A stretch of 64,000 bases of DNA from an uncultured bacterium (GCA_947428835.1 CANENE010000001.1:1-64000); one strand, 5' to 3'; positions 37,369 to 47,305 are shown, numbered from the stretch's first letter. Numbers and translations are program-made. The notes: generated by a model from the letters alone, not told the origin.

Positions 37369-38490
37369 TTAATCACTTAGAACATCGCCTATAAAGAGCT
37401 CTCTAAGCATTATAGCTATACCTGGCTGATTATCTATAGCAGTTTCGTCATAAACATGTTCATCCGTAAATTTACCTGATGTATGAAAAACTGTACCTGA
37501 CCAAATATATGGAGAATTTATTCCGGCATTTCTATAGCCAAGACCATTGTATCTTTCTGCAAATTCAAGCCAGGAACCTATATCATCACCTTCTATAATG
37601 CTTATATCCTGTCCTGTCTTAGTGAACGCATATACAGCAGAATCTTCCCAACTTGCAAAATCAGTATCTTCGAGAGATTCACCATCTACCTGCGATTTGT
37701 CAAAGTTGCAATTTGCTTCTCTATAGTGAATTGCTGCAATTAATTCAGCAGGAATTCCTGTTTGATTTGCTACATTTATATATCTTTGTCTTTTATCAGG
37801 ATCATTCCAGGTATTAATAAAGTTTCTAACACCTTTTTCCTGTTTAGGATTTACACACAAGTCAAAATCAAAGCCGCCTTTATACATTTCCATAGTTGAA
37901 ACCATTTCATCTTGTTGTTCGGCATCTATCGCTTCTTCATCTTCATAAATTTCAGCTTCTTTAACTTCGGCTTCTTCGATTTCATCATCTTCATAGATTT
38001 TATGTTTAGAATCCACAAGAACGGTCAGCGGAATTTCAGATTTTGTTAATATTTTAAGTTCATCTGCCTTTTTTTGAGACTCATTTAAAATTGCATCCAC
38101 ATCAACTTGTTCAACAATAGGTGTATATATGGGCTTATCTTGAGGATTAGACAATGCAAAATAAGTAGCAAGCATAGCCGCCGGAATTGTAGGAATCATA
38201 GCCGCTACTGTTTTTGCTCTTCTTTCGGCTTGTTTTCTTTTGTGTTTTCTAACCGCTTGAGCGCGTGTCAGTATTTTTTTATCATTATTTTTGGGTTTTT
38301 TATTGCTTATTGGAATATATTTTAAATCATTGTCACCATGGTATAGGGCAAAATTTTTGTGCATATCATAGGTTTTAAATTGACCCCTTGGCTGCTGTTT
38401 GAAATTATTTTTGTTCTTCGGCTTAACGGCGGACGTGCCGTGATTGTAATTATTTGAACCAAAAAAGCTTATGTTGTTTACAGACATCAC
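37369..38490 (-). CDS. Membrane-anchored lysozyme-like protein
   Basis: 373 residues. The first part (NNISFFGSNNYNHG) resembles N-termini of other unknown proteins here (see 59910). A basic region leads to a hydrophobic segment near residues 95-115 (VAAMIPTIPAAMLATYFAL), probably an anchor. An acidic linker follows (about 165-205), then a C-terminal domain (about 210-373) with PAELIAAIHYREANCNF, RYNGLGYRNAG, SPYIWSGT and NQPGIAIMLREL. This pattern matches lysozyme-like muramidases in phage and bacterial cell-wall proteins, with the Glu of HYRE as probable catalytic acid. It is likely a peptidoglycan hydrolase outside the membrane. Confidence 0.65.
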   Translation of the reverse strand: MMSVNNISFFGSNNYNHGTSAVKPKNKNNFKQQPRGQFKTYDMHKNFALYHGDNDLKYIPISNKKPKNNDKKILTRAQAVRKHKRKQAERRAKTVAAMIPTIPAAMLATYFALSNPQDKPIYTPIVEQVDVDAILNESQKKADELKILTKSEIPLTVLVDSKHKIYEDDEIEEAEVKEAEIYEDEEAIDAEQQDEMVSTMEMYKGGFDFDLCVNPKQEKGVRNFINTWNDPDKRQRYINVANQTGIPAELIAAIHYREANCNFDKSQVDGESLEDTDFASWEDSAVYAFTKTGQDISIIEGDDIGSWLEFAERYNGLGYRNAGINSPYIWSGTVFHTSGKFTDEHVYDETAIDNQPGIAIMLRELFIGDVLSD

Positions 38491-38670
38491 ACTATTTCCT
38501 TTGTCCTTTTAAAGTTCATTGATAAAAAATATTGATAAAATTCCAACTATTTTTTTACATTTGTTAACGTTTAAGTTTCTATTTTAAATATACCGCAAAG
38601 GAACAAAAAATAAAATTTTTCGTCTAGCAATATTAGAAGAAGGATTTATTTTTTAGTTGAGGAAGTAGAA

Positions 38671-39597
38671 ATGGAAGCAAACTTTTTAGAAGATGAACTT
38701 ATTTATGAAGAAGATAAACAAGAAGACATTGATAAAATTAAAACTTTTAATATTATTGCAAACAAAGATGAAATTTTACAAATGTATTTAAAAGACATTT
38801 CCAAAATAAAGCTTTTAAAAAAAGAGCAAGAGCTTGAACTTGGAAAAGAAATCAAAGAAGGCGGTAAAAAGCAGGCAAATATAGCCAAAAAGAAACTGAT
38901 TCAATCTAATTTAAGACTTGTTGTATCAATTGCCAAAAAATACACGGGTCAGGGCATTTTATTTATGGATTTGGTGCAGGAAGGCTCACTTGGATTAATT
39001 AAAGCTGCAAATAAATTTGACTATAAAAAGGGCTTTAAATTTTCAACTTATGCAACCTGGTGGATAAAACAGTCAATTATAAGAGCTATCGCAAATTCAT
39101 CCAAAACAATCAGAATTCCCGTTCATATGTCAGATAAAATCAGAAATCTTAAAAGAGCAATTGTCAAATTAAGTGTTGATTTTGGACGAGAACCAAGCGA
39201 CTTAGAACTTGCGCAGTATTTAAAAACAACAGAAAAAAAGGTAAAATTAATCAAAGCATCAATAATCAAAGAACCTGTAAGTTTTGAAACACCTGTGGCA
39301 GATGATTTGACACTTGCCGATTATATAGCAGATGATATTTCAAACATGCCAAATCAAAAACTTGAAAAAACAGACTTTAAAAAAGATGTCTTTGATGCAC
39401 TTTCAATATTAACCGAAAGAGAAAAATTTATTATTCTAAATCGTTTCGGCTTGAAAGATAATAAAACCAAAACCCTTGAGCAGCTGGGTCAAACTCTTGG
39501 TTTTTCAAAAGAAAGAATAAGACAAATTGAAACAGATGCTTTAAGAAAATTAAGAAAATCCGAACAAACTCAATATTTGAAAGAATATTTGGTATAA
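38671..39597 (+). CDS. Sigma-70 family RNA polymerase sigma factor
   Basis: 308 residues. Region 1.2 is [17 protein letters not shown]. Region 2 includes [38 protein letters not shown] and the -10 recognition helix [16 protein letters not shown]. Region 3 follows IRIPVHM, and region 4.2 is [27 protein letters not shown]. It lacks the long N-terminal region 1.1 of a primary RpoD, so a group 2 (alternative, SigB/SigD-like) factor is most likely, though a short primary factor cannot be ruled out. A GAGGAAG ribosome binding site precedes the start. The ABC ATPase gene follows 7 bp after its stop. Confidence 0.92.
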   Translation: MEANFLEDELIYEEDKQEDIDKIKTFNIIANKDEILQMYLKDISKIKLLKKEQELELGKEIKEGGKKQANIAKKKLIQSNLRLVVSIAKKYTGQGILFMDLVQEGSLGLIKAANKFDYKKGFKFSTYATWWIKQSIIRAIANSSKTIRIPVHMSDKIRNLKRAIVKLSVDFGREPSDLELAQYLKTTEKKVKLIKASIIKEPVSFETPVADDLTLADYIADDISNMPNQKLEKTDFKKDVFDALSILTEREKFIILNRFGLKDNKTKTLEQLGQTLGFSKERIRQIETDALRKLRKSEQTQYLKEYLV

Positions 39598-39604
39598 TAA
39601 AACA

Positions 39605-40387
39605 ATGCTTATTGAAATTAAAAATCTTGAAAAAACATACAAAGAAGACCATTCTTTTTTATCGCCCAAAAAAGAAGATAATTATGTTTTAAAAAACATT
39701 AACTTAGATATTCAAAAAGGCGAAATAATATCTTTAGTAGGCGCATCGGGGTGCGGAAAGTCTACTCTTGCTAATTGTATTTTAAAATTAATCACACCTG
39801 ATTGCGGAGAAATCTTCTACGAAGGGCAGAATATCTTAAAATTCAACAAAAAAGAAACTTTTGAATATAGAAAAAAAATACAGATGATTTTCCAAAACCC
39901 CTATTCAAGCCTAAATCCTAAAATGAAAATAAAAGATACATTAATTGAGCCTTTGATTATTCATAATTTCAATAAAGACGAAAGATTAGAAAGATTATAT
40001 GAAATTATAAGCCTTGTCGGAATAAACAAAAACGATCTTGAAAAATACCCTCACGAATTTTCAGGAGGCCAAAGACAAAGAATAGCAATTGCAAGAGCGC
40101 TCATTTTAAAACCCGAATTTATTGTTGCAGATGAACCTGTAAGCGCGCTTGATGTAAGTATCAGTGCAACCATTATTAATCTTTTGTTGGAATTAAGGCA
40201 AAAGCTTAATTTAACAATGCTTTTTATATCCCATGACCTTAATTTGGTTAAATATATAAGTGACAAAATCGCCGTTATGGATAAAGGCAGAATAGTTGAA
40301 TTTAATACAACAGATGAAATCTTTAATAACCCGAAAGACGATTACACCAAATTTTTATTGTCTTCCATAAGAACTATTAAGTTATAA
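39605..40387 (+). CDS. ABC transporter ATP-binding protein, oligopeptide/dipeptide type
   Basis: 260 residues. Walker A is GASGCGKSTL (near residue 51), the signature is EFSGGQRQRIAIARAL, Walker B is FIVADEPVSALD and the switch His is in FISHDL. MIFQNPYSSLNPKMKI and the length resemble DppF/OppF. No permease or binding-protein gene is nearby, so it may serve a transporter encoded elsewhere or a non-transport role. Its end overlaps the convergent engB gene by 46 bp. Confidence 0.88.
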   Translation: MLIEIKNLEKTYKEDHSFLSPKKEDNYVLKNINLDIQKGEIISLVGASGCGKSTLANCILKLITPDCGEIFYEGQNILKFNKKETFEYRKKIQMIFQNPYSSLNPKMKIKDTLIEPLIIHNFNKDERLERLYEIISLVGINKNDLEKYPHEFSGGQRQRIAIARALILKPEFIVADEPVSALDVSISATIINLLLELRQKLNLTMLFISHDLNLVKYISDKIAVMDKGRIVEFNTTDEIFNNPKDDYTKFLLSSIRTIKL

Positions 40388-40950
40388 ATATGTTCTAAAA
40401 CGCCATCAACATAAATTTTGTTTTTAGATGAAAAAGGCAAGGCCTCGTTTTGAAACTCTTTTTTCAATACTGCAAGCTTTTTTGCAATGTCACTTCTTGA
40501 AACATAATCAGCCTTTGTCATAATATTAAATACAGGAAGATTATTGTATTTAAGCCATTGGTGCATTAAAATATCATTTTTTTGAATATCATGCCTGCTA
40601 TCTATAAATTGAATATTGGAAACAAGATTTTTTCTTTTCAAAAGATATTCTTCAAGATTTTTTTGCCAGTTTGCCTGCTCAGTTTTAGAGACCTTCGCAT
40701 AACCATATCCCGGTAAATCCGCAAGCATAAAAACTTTTTTATCTGTTGTTATTTCAAAAAAATTGATAAGCCTTGTTTTACCCGGAGTGTTAGAGGTTTT
40801 GGCTAATTTATTTTGGTTTGTTATTGTATTTATAAAAGTTGATTTTCCAACGTTAGAGCGCCCCAAAAGAGCAAATTCCGGCAGATTAAAATCAGGACAG
40901 CCCTTAAGATTTGGCGAACTCAAGATAAACTTTGCTTTTAGAATTTTCAT
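40342..40950 (-). CDS. engB: Ribosome biogenesis GTP-binding protein EngB (YihA/YsxC)
   Basis: About 202 residues from MKILKAKF at 40950. The frame is open to 40980, but the 10 extra residues are not family-like. G1 is LGRSNVGKSTFINT, the switch TPGKTRLINFF, G3 ADLPGYGYAKVSK, G4 MTKADYV and G5 PFSSKNK. EngB is needed for 50S assembly. Its start overlaps the preceding small gene by 47 bp and its end overlaps the convergent ABC ATPase gene by 46 bp, an unusually compact arrangement. Confidence 0.93.
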   Translation of the reverse strand: MKILKAKFILSSPNLKGCPDFNLPEFALLGRSNVGKSTFINTITNQNKLAKTSNTPGKTRLINFFEITTDKKVFMLADLPGYGYAKVSKTEQANWQKNLEEYLLKRKNLVSNIQFIDSRHDIQKNDILMHQWLKYNNLPVFNIMTKADYVSRSDIAKKLAVLKKEFQNEALPFSSKNKIYVDGVLEHIYNLIVLMEDNKNLV

Positions 40951-41248
40951 TTTCGTCTTTCTTATATGGGTTTGTTGCAAGCCTTTTTACAAAAGGCGAA
41001 TTTCGTTTTGCTTGCTCCTGATGCAAGTTTCTTTTATAAACAACGCTTGATAATAAATTGTATGCACCTTCTGAATTAATAACGTTGATATTTATTTTTT
41101 CATCATCAATATCAACATCAATTGACTTAGTCGTCACAAAATCTGATTTAAAGCCCGTGATTTGGATAATCCTTTTTCTTAAGATTGATAAAGGAAGCTT
41201 AATAAATTCTTCAAATGAATCCATTATTTTGTTTTTGCTTATCATCAA
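40904..41248 (-). CDS. Small hypothetical protein upstream of engB
   Basis: 114 residues. No signal peptide, membrane helix or family that I recognise. The middle (SIDVDIDDEKININVI) looks like beta strands and the C-terminus is Lys/Asn-rich and basic. It overlaps engB by 47 bp in a different frame, suggesting coupled translation. Confidence 0.5.
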   Translation of the reverse strand: MMISKNKIMDSFEEFIKLPLSILRKRIIQITGFKSDFVTTKSIDVDIDDEKININVINSEGAYNLLSSVVYKRNLHQEQAKRNSPFVKRLATNPYKKDENENSKSKVYLEFAKS

Positions 41249-41280
41249 AATTTATTATAACAAATTACCCGCTTTTTTTG

Positions 41281-41286
41281 TATAAT
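41281..41286 (+). promoter_or_regulatory. Possible -10 box for speE-aroA
   Basis: TATAAT occurs 53 bp upstream of the speE start, preceded by a T-run and without a clear -35 box. An AAGGAAA ribosome binding site follows just before the ATG. Confidence 0.35.
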
Positions 41287-41338
41287 AATTTAAACAAGAT
41301 TAAAAAATGTTAAAAAAATATATATAAAGGAAATAAAA

Positions 41339-42190
41339 ATGGCTGAACAAAATTTATACCATGAAATCACAGAGGAAGGTTTTGGAATTGCAATAGAAAA
41401 AGATGGCGAAAATATCTTTGAAAAACAATCAGAGTTTCAAAAGACTGAAGTCTTTAATTCACGCGCTTTTGGAAAAGTTCTCACACTGGATGGGCTTATG
41501 ATGGTAACAGAAAAAGATGAATTTTTCTACCATGAAATGATTGTCCATATTCCTATGCTTACTCATCCAAATCCTAAAAATATCTTAGTTATAGGAGGAG
41601 GAGACGGAGGAACCGTCCGCGAATTATTAAAATATGATAGCGTAGAACATATTGATATGGTTGAAATTGATGAAGTTGTAATAGAAGCATCCAAAAAATA
41701 TTTCCCGACAGTATCTTGCGGATTAGATGATAAAAGAGTGTCAGTTTTAGTTCAAGATGCTATTGAATTTATAAAAGATAAAAAAGACTGTTATGATGTT
41801 GTTTTAATTGATTCAACAGATCCAATTGGCCCAGGCGTCGGCTTATTTAATGAAGGTTTTTATAATAACGTAAAACGCGCACTTAAAAAAGGCGGTATTG
41901 TAACTCCCCAAACGGAAGGACCTTTTGCGCAAAGCGAAAATATGAAAAAAACTTATGAACTTTTAAGAAAAGTCTTCAAAAATGTTGCTCCATATTGTTC
42001 GCCTATGCCAACTTATCCTGGCGGATACTGGTCTTGGGGCTTTTGTAGCGATGATATTCAAGCTCCATCTATCGATTTTAAAGCAGATAAAAGAGCAGAT
42101 ATTATTTCAAAAACCTGCAAATTATATAATCCAAGCCTCCATGGGGCAGTCTTTCAGGTTCCAAACTTTGTAAAAGATTTAACAAAATAG
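41339..42190 (+). CDS. speE: Spermidine synthase (polyamine aminopropyltransferase)
   Basis: A 283-residue enzyme transferring the aminopropyl group of decarboxylated SAM to putrescine. The nucleotide pocket is LVIGGGDGGTVRELLKY, the ribose-binding acidic residue is in DMVEIDEVVI, and the catalytic region is VVLIDSTDPIGPGVGLF. The C-terminal PTYPGGYWSWGF matches the family. No speD or speB gene is next to it. aroA follows after 9 bp. Confidence 0.96.
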   Translation: MAEQNLYHEITEEGFGIAIEKDGENIFEKQSEFQKTEVFNSRAFGKVLTLDGLMMVTEKDEFFYHEMIVHIPMLTHPNPKNILVIGGGDGGTVRELLKYDSVEHIDMVEIDEVVIEASKKYFPTVSCGLDDKRVSVLVQDAIEFIKDKKDCYDVVLIDSTDPIGPGVGLFNEGFYNNVKRALKKGGIVTPQTEGPFAQSENMKKTYELLRKVFKNVAPYCSPMPTYPGGYWSWGFCSDDIQAPSIDFKADKRADIISKTCKLYNPSLHGAVFQVPNFVKDLTK

Positions 42191-42199
42191 AAATTAAAT

Positions 42200-43513
42200 A
42201 TGGCAATTTTTAAAAAAAATAATAATCCTTTAACGGGTGAAATCACAATTCCTTCCGACAAATCAATTACTCACAGAGCATTGATTTTTTCTGCTCTTCT
42301 AAAAGACAAAATAAAAATTAAAAATATCTCGCTTGGCCAAGATTGCCTTAATACTCTTAATATCTTTAAAAGCCTTGGTGTCAAATATGAATTTTTATCT
42401 AAAAAAGAAATTATAGTTGATAGCTCAAAAGGCTTTAATTTAGATAAAGATTATACTTTCGATTGCGGAAATTCAGGAACCACAACAAGACTTTTGGCGG
42501 GTCTTTTTTCAGGAATCGAAGGTTTGAATTGTACTTTAATTGGGGATAATAGTCTTTCTAAAAGACCTATGAAAAGGGTAATTGAGCCATTGAGTCTTAT
42601 GGGAGCAGATATAAAATCCAATGATTTTAAAATTCCTCTTGAAATCAAAGGGAAAAAATTAAACCCCATAACTTATAAATCCAAAATCGCCTCCGCTCAG
42701 GTAAAAAGCTCTATTCTACTTGCAGGCTTAAATACAAATGGTGTCACAAAGACTTTTGAAAACCATTTATCCAGAAACCACAGCGAACTTATGCTTGAAT
42801 ACCTTAAAGCCAATATCAAAACAGGAAAAGAAGATGAAGGATACTTTGCCAAAATAGAAAAATCAAACCTGAAAGCAAAAGATATAGAAATAGTGGGCGA
42901 TATATCATCTGCCGCATTTTTTATGGTTGCAGCAGCAATTGTTCCAAATTCAAAAATTTTAATTAAAAATGTCGGAATAAACCCTACAAGAAGCGGTATT
43001 TTAGATATATTCAAGCAATCCTGTATAAAATACAGTCTTTTAAACAAAAAAACTGTTTCAAATGAACCTATAGCTGATATTTTGGTTGAATATACTTCAA
43101 ATATAAAGCCGTTTATTATTCAAGGCGATATTGTTCCAAGATTAATTGATGAAATCCCAATCTTGTCTGTTCTTGCTGCATACGCCGATGGCAAAAGTAT
43201 CATAAAAGATGCTTCTGATTTAAGAAACAAAGAATCAGACAGAATTAAAAATATGGTTGATGCTTTAAATGCTTTTGGTATCAAAACAATTGAAAAAGAT
43301 GACGGATTTGAAATCGAAGGAAACAAAAAAGGTATTATTTCAAAAGATATTACATTTGAAACCCATCTTGACCACAGGCTTGCAATGAGCTATTTTATAT
43401 TGTCTTTATTAAATGAAAAAAATACCGAAATACTTAATTTCGATTGCACAAATACTTCTTTTCCGGAATTTTTGGATTTATTTAAAGATTTAGGATACGA
43501 TTGTGGCAAGTAA
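42200..43513 (+). CDS. aroA: 3-phosphoshikimate 1-carboxyvinyltransferase (EPSP synthase)
   Basis: A 437-residue enzyme of the shikimate pathway that joins PEP to shikimate-3-phosphate. The N-terminal PSDKSITHRALIF, the PEP loop GNSGTTTRLLAGL, and SKRPMKRVIEPL, VKSSILLAGLNT and VPRLIDEIPILSVLAA are intact, as is HLDHRLAMSYFIL near the C-terminus. The loop after GNSGTT reads TRLLAGL. In the sensitive class this is 'GNAGTAMRPL', so this looks like the class II (glyphosate-tolerant) type, by family knowledge. The next gene starts inside its last codons. Confidence 0.96.
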   Translation: MAIFKKNNNPLTGEITIPSDKSITHRALIFSALLKDKIKIKNISLGQDCLNTLNIFKSLGVKYEFLSKKEIIVDSSKGFNLDKDYTFDCGNSGTTTRLLAGLFSGIEGLNCTLIGDNSLSKRPMKRVIEPLSLMGADIKSNDFKIPLEIKGKKLNPITYKSKIASAQVKSSILLAGLNTNGVTKTFENHLSRNHSELMLEYLKANIKTGKEDEGYFAKIEKSNLKAKDIEIVGDISSAAFFMVAAAIVPNSKILIKNVGINPTRSGILDIFKQSCIKYSLLNKKTVSNEPIADILVEYTSNIKPFIIQGDIVPRLIDEIPILSVLAAYADGKSIIKDASDLRNKESDRIKNMVDALNAFGIKTIEKDDGFEIEGNKKGIISKDITFETHLDHRLAMSYFILSLLNEKNTEILNFDCTNTSFPEFLDLFKDLGYDCGK

Positions 43514-44399
43514 TTTTGACTTTTTAAAAGAAATTGATAGCGAGCTTCATTCAATCATTATTGATAGCGAAAGGCTTTTTAGAGATAGCTACTTTAACCA
43601 ATCCGTTATAAATACAAGAATTTTCGCTGAAACTTTGGCTAAAAAAATGTACGGTAAAAATAGCCTCAACAACGGCATTCAGATGACTTTTGATGATATT
43701 TTAAATTGCCTCAAAGACAATATCAAAGACGAACGCCAAAAAGAAATTATAGATGATATGTTTTTTATAAAACAAGAAGGCAATAAATGCGCCCACGGTC
43801 AGGATTGCGAAAGTTCAACAGCGCTTGAAGTTATAAAAAGAGCCTTTGAGATGAGTATCAACCATTGCTATAAAAAAAACCCGGATATTGACAGGCTCCT
43901 TTTTGACGTTGATCTTCTTATACTTGAAAAAGCATCAGACAAAAAAACCGACACACTTGCACAAAAATATGTTGAACTTGCAACTTTAAAAGAAGAAAAT
44001 GACCAAAAAGCCCTAGAAAAACAAGAACTTTTAGATAGCAAAGAAAAAGATTTCAAAAATCAGGTAAAAAAAGAGGATTTCAAAGAGCACTTTAAAAAAG
44101 ATTATAAAGAAAAAAATCCTAAAACCGCAGACAAAAACGAAAAAAAACAAAGAATTAAGCAAAGAATAAAAGAAGCCAAAAAAGAGCTTAAAAATACAAT
44201 CAATAAAAACCCTGATACTAAAACGCCAAAAACCAAAGAAAAAACAAAGACCAAATCAAAAAAAGCCCCTCAAGCAAAGAAAAAAAACCAAAGCAAAAAT
44301 AGCAAAAAAGCTTCAAATAACCATACTTTTGCAATTATATTCTATATTTTTACAGTACTTGCCATATATTTTCTTGCAAAATTCATATTTTTTATTTAA
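43503..44399 (+). CDS. DUF4145-like protein with Lys-rich linker and C-terminal membrane anchor
   Basis: 298 residues from a GTG overlapping the aroA end by 11 bp. The first 120 residues (LFRDSYFNQSVINTRIFAETLAKKMY, FIKQEGNKCAHG) match the HEPN-like DUF4145 fold seen at the N-terminus of type I restriction HsdR and in stand-alone proteins. A coiled, very Lys-rich stretch (about 150-275) follows, then a terminal hydrophobic helix (FAIIFYIFTVLAIYFLAKFIFFI), a tail anchor. The function is unknown. HEPN proteins often bind or cut RNA, but the RxxxxH motif is not obvious here. Confidence 0.6.
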   Translation: MASNFDFLKEIDSELHSIIIDSERLFRDSYFNQSVINTRIFAETLAKKMYGKNSLNNGIQMTFDDILNCLKDNIKDERQKEIIDDMFFIKQEGNKCAHGQDCESSTALEVIKRAFEMSINHCYKKNPDIDRLLFDVDLLILEKASDKKTDTLAQKYVELATLKEENDQKALEKQELLDSKEKDFKNQVKKEDFKEHFKKDYKEKNPKTADKNEKKQRIKQRIKEAKKELKNTINKNPDTKTPKTKEKTKTKSKKAPQAKKKNQSKNSKKASNNHTFAIIFYIFTVLAIYFLAKFIFFI

Positions 44400-44464
44400 A
44401 AAACTTAACTTTTAGGCAATTTTTATTTCAAAAAATTCTTTTTATATATATAAGATGTTATTGA

Positions 44465-44659
44465 ATGGAAATTAGTATGAATGAATATTTTACAAGATAT
44501 TCAACTTCTTCAAATGAAGAAATTGAATTAGAACGAGAAATGCGTAAGATGGCAGATATTCTGTCTTTTGAATATTATGATTTCAAATTAAAGCAATTGG
44601 CAAGCAAAATCAAATTTCAAAGCGGACAAACAAATAAATTAAAAGCAATAGGTTCATAA
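44465..44659 (+). CDS. Small hypothetical protein
   Basis: 64 residues (or 60 from the second Met). Acidic, then amphipathic helix (EEIELEREMRKMADIL). There are no known motifs. It lies between the tail-anchored protein and a HAD-like gene, all in the same direction with short gaps. Confidence 0.45.
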   Translation: MEISMNEYFTRYSTSSNEEIELEREMRKMADILSFEYYDFKLKQLASKIKFQSGQTNKLKAIGS

Positions 44660-44685
44660 ATCTGTTTGTGTTATCTTTATAGATA

Positions 44686-45414
44686 ATGGAAAAAGATAAA
44701 ATAATTTTTTTGGATTTTGATGGCGTTTTATTTGATACATTAAAAGAAGTGTATCTTATTAATCGCGCAATATACTTAGGCACAAGCTATCTTGAAGATG
44801 TCGAAACGGATACTTATAAGTTATATTCAAAATATAAATATCTTGTCTATAATATTTGGATGTTTTATTACTACAATAAAATTATCTTTTCTTCAAAAGA
44901 CGAAAATACAATTGAAGAACAGTTTTTTAATGCAATTCAAAATAGAAATTTAAAAAAAGAAGAAGAATTTTGTGAACAATTTTTAAAAACAAGAAGAGAT
45001 TTAGCAAATAACCATTTTGAATATTGGAAAAACCTTGAAATTCCATATGACTTTTTCTTTGAAATTAAAAAATTGCACCAAAAAGGCGCAAATATTGCAA
45101 TTGTTTCAAAAAAGAATAAAAATGCAATTTTGGAAAGATTTAAAACATATGATTTTAATTTAGATGAAAAGTTTGTTTTTGCAAGGGAAATTCTCGATAA
45201 ATATAAAAGCAAAATCAAATTTATGGAAGAATATATGGACAAAAACAACTTTAAGCAGGCTATTTTTGTTGATGATAATCAAAATAATCTTGATTATAAC
45301 AATGAAAAAATATTTTCTATTCTTGCTCTTTGGGGAAATTGCCCGCCAAATGTCAAAGGCTGTAATCAAAAATCAACATTAGAGAAAGTTGCTTCATTTT
45401 TAAATCTTGGCTGA
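44686..45414 (+). CDS. HAD-superfamily hydrolase-like protein
   Basis: 242 residues. Motif I is FLDFDGVLFDTL (DxDG), motif II-like IAIVSKKNK, the conserved Lys is within LDKYKSKIKF and the acidic motif IV is IFVDDNQNN. The cap region is helical and aromatic-rich. This is a Cof-unrelated, phosphoglycolate phosphatase-like HAD layout. The substrate is unknown. The end overlaps the convergent gene at 45366 by 49 bp. Confidence 0.7.
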   Translation: MEKDKIIFLDFDGVLFDTLKEVYLINRAIYLGTSYLEDVETDTYKLYSKYKYLVYNIWMFYYYNKIIFSSKDENTIEEQFFNAIQNRNLKKEEEFCEQFLKTRRDLANNHFEYWKNLEIPYDFFFEIKKLHQKGANIAIVSKKNKNAILERFKTYDFNLDEKFVFAREILDKYKSKIKFMEEYMDKNNFKQAIFVDDNQNNLDYNNEKIFSILALWGNCPPNVKGCNQKSTLEKVASFLNLG

Positions 45415-46037
45415 TTTATTGGATTTAAAGTGCTATAGAAAATATTAACATTTTTTTGGGTTGAGCCGCTGAATTCATTAATATTTATGTTATTTTGAAC
45501 ATTATTATTTGTAAATTCTATAGTTTCTGCAATTTTTTTAACTCTTTTTGCATTAATACTTGAAAAATCCTGCCTTGTTTTAAGAGAGCTTTGACCGATC
45601 TTAGCACTTTGTTTTCTGTGTTTATAAAAATGTGTCTGTTTAAAAGTTATCTTATCCCCATCTATTTTAAAAGGCAGGTCAGGCTCAAAATATATATCAG
45701 AAGGCACCATTTTCCAATGCTTATCATTGATTGTAATTGTATTTGTATCTTCGTTTTTATCTGACTCTTTTAAAATCAAAAGGCGATATCCCTCAAGGCT
45801 GTAGAAAGTCCCGTTTTTTGCATATCCTACAATTTCTTTTTTGTTATCATTATCTATATCGTAAAATTCCGCTTTAGCTTCAGGGCAAAATATTTTTGTA
45901 AATTGTTCTACATATTCTGTCAGGATTTCACTTGCATCTTTATCGTAGTTTTTTGAAAAATCAAATGTAACTTCGTCTTTTGCAAACACATTTGCACAAA
46001 AAAACATACATATTATAGCTATGAATACTTTTTTCAT
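45366..46037 (-). CDS. Exported protein of unknown function
   Basis: 223 residues with a clear signal peptide (KKVFIAIICMFFCANVFA, cleavage after AFA-like site near residue 19). The mature part contains AKAEFYDIDNDNKKEIVGYAKNG, reminiscent of FG-GAP or EF-hand-like 'DxDNDxK' segments, and an Asn-rich C-terminal tail. No enzyme motif is recognised. It is 5 bp downstream of hisS in the same direction. Confidence 0.6.
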   Translation of the reverse strand: MKKVFIAIICMFFCANVFAKDEVTFDFSKNYDKDASEILTEYVEQFTKIFCPEAKAEFYDIDNDNKKEIVGYAKNGTFYSLEGYRLLILKESDKNEDTNTITINDKHWKMVPSDIYFEPDLPFKIDGDKITFKQTHFYKHRKQSAKIGQSSLKTRQDFSSINAKRVKKIAETIEFTNNNVQNNININEFSGSTQKNVNIFYSTLNPINQPRFKNEATFSNVDF

Positions 46038-46042
46038 TATAT

Positions 46043-47263
46043 TTACAGCAGTTCCTTGAAATTATCAATTCTATATTGTTCACTTGTTTTTAAGTCTTTT
46101 ACGCTGTAAAAATTGCCTTGAATTTCTTCTTCATCTAAAATTAAAGCGCAATTTGCAGTTTTTGAGGCTTTTTCAAGCTGTTTTGTAAATTTTTTGTTCG
46201 CCAAATCAAATTCGACTTTTTTGCCTTCTTTTCTTAACTTTTGAGCAAGTTTTATGGCTTCATTTGGTTTTGTTGAAACAATATAATAGTCAAGCATCGG
46301 AGCTTGTTTTTTTTCAATCAATGCACACAATCTTTCAACGCCCATTGCAAAGCCTACTGCAGGAGTCGGCATACCGCCTAAAGTCTCAACAAGATTATCA
46401 TATCTTCCGCCTCCACATACGGCACTTTGAGAGCCAAGTGATGTGCTTTTTATTTCAAAAACCGTTCTTGTGTAATAATCAAGACCTCTGACTAAAAGCT
46501 TGTTTTCAATATATTTAATATTTAAATCATCAAGATAGCTTTTAAGCTTTTCATAATGTTCTTTGCAGTTGTCGCAGATATAGTCTTTGTAGATAACATC
46601 ATTTATTTTTTCTAAGACCTTTTTACATTCATCATTTTTGCAATCTAAAATTCTCAAAGGATTTTTTTCAAAGCGAACTTTGCAATCATCGCACATTTCG
46701 TCCAAATATGGCCTTATGGCTTCTTTGATTGAATTTCTGTATTCGCTTTTGCATTCATTGCAGCCAAGCGAATTTAATTCAACTTCCAGGTTGCTAAGCC
46801 CCAATTTATCTAAAAAATCAACTGCACAAAGAATAACTTCAGCATCCGCCAAAGGTTCTTTAACGCCAAACATTTCAACCCCTGCCTGGTAAAATTGTCT
46901 TTGTCTTCCGGCTTGCGGCCTTTCATAACGAAACATCGGCCCAAAATACCAAAACTTAGAAGGAGGCGACATTCTTTGCATATTGTGTTCAATGTATGCT
47001 CTTACAACACTTGCCGTATTTTCAGGACGAAGGGTTATTGATTCATCGCTTTTTGGAGCACAAAATGTATACATTTCTTTGTTTATGATATCTGTTGAAT
47101 CCCCGACACCTCTATTAAATAATTCCGTTGCTTCAAAAATAGGTGTTTTAATTTCAGCAAAACCTGCGTTTTGAAATGTTTCTTTTGCAGCATCTTCAAT
47201 CCACTGCCAGCTATAGATTTCATCTTTAAATATATCTTTTGTTCCGCGTTTTGCTTTTATCAT
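46043..47263 (-). CDS. hisS: Histidyl-tRNA synthetase
   Basis: A 406-residue class II synthetase. Motif 2 is FWYFGPMFRYERPQAGRQRQF, the His-specific segments are LVRGLDYYTRTVFE and AVCGGGRYDNL, and motif 3 is VGFAMGVERL. The insertion domain contains four Cys pairs (CNECKS, CDDCKV, CKNDEC, CDNCKE), seen in a subset of bacterial enzymes and likely zinc-binding. A C-terminal anticodon-binding domain is present. Charging of tRNA-His is its role. Confidence 0.96.
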   Translation of the reverse strand: MIKAKRGTKDIFKDEIYSWQWIEDAAKETFQNAGFAEIKTPIFEATELFNRGVGDSTDIINKEMYTFCAPKSDESITLRPENTASVVRAYIEHNMQRMSPPSKFWYFGPMFRYERPQAGRQRQFYQAGVEMFGVKEPLADAEVILCAVDFLDKLGLSNLEVELNSLGCNECKSEYRNSIKEAIRPYLDEMCDDCKVRFEKNPLRILDCKNDECKKVLEKINDVIYKDYICDNCKEHYEKLKSYLDDLNIKYIENKLLVRGLDYYTRTVFEIKSTSLGSQSAVCGGGRYDNLVETLGGMPTPAVGFAMGVERLCALIEKKQAPMLDYYIVSTKPNEAIKLAQKLRKEGKKVEFDLANKKFTKQLEKASKTANCALILDEEEIQGNFYSVKDLKTSEQYRIDNFKELL

Positions 47264-47305
47264 AATTTATGCTTTTCCTCTTAATTTAATCTTACTATAA
47301 ATCGA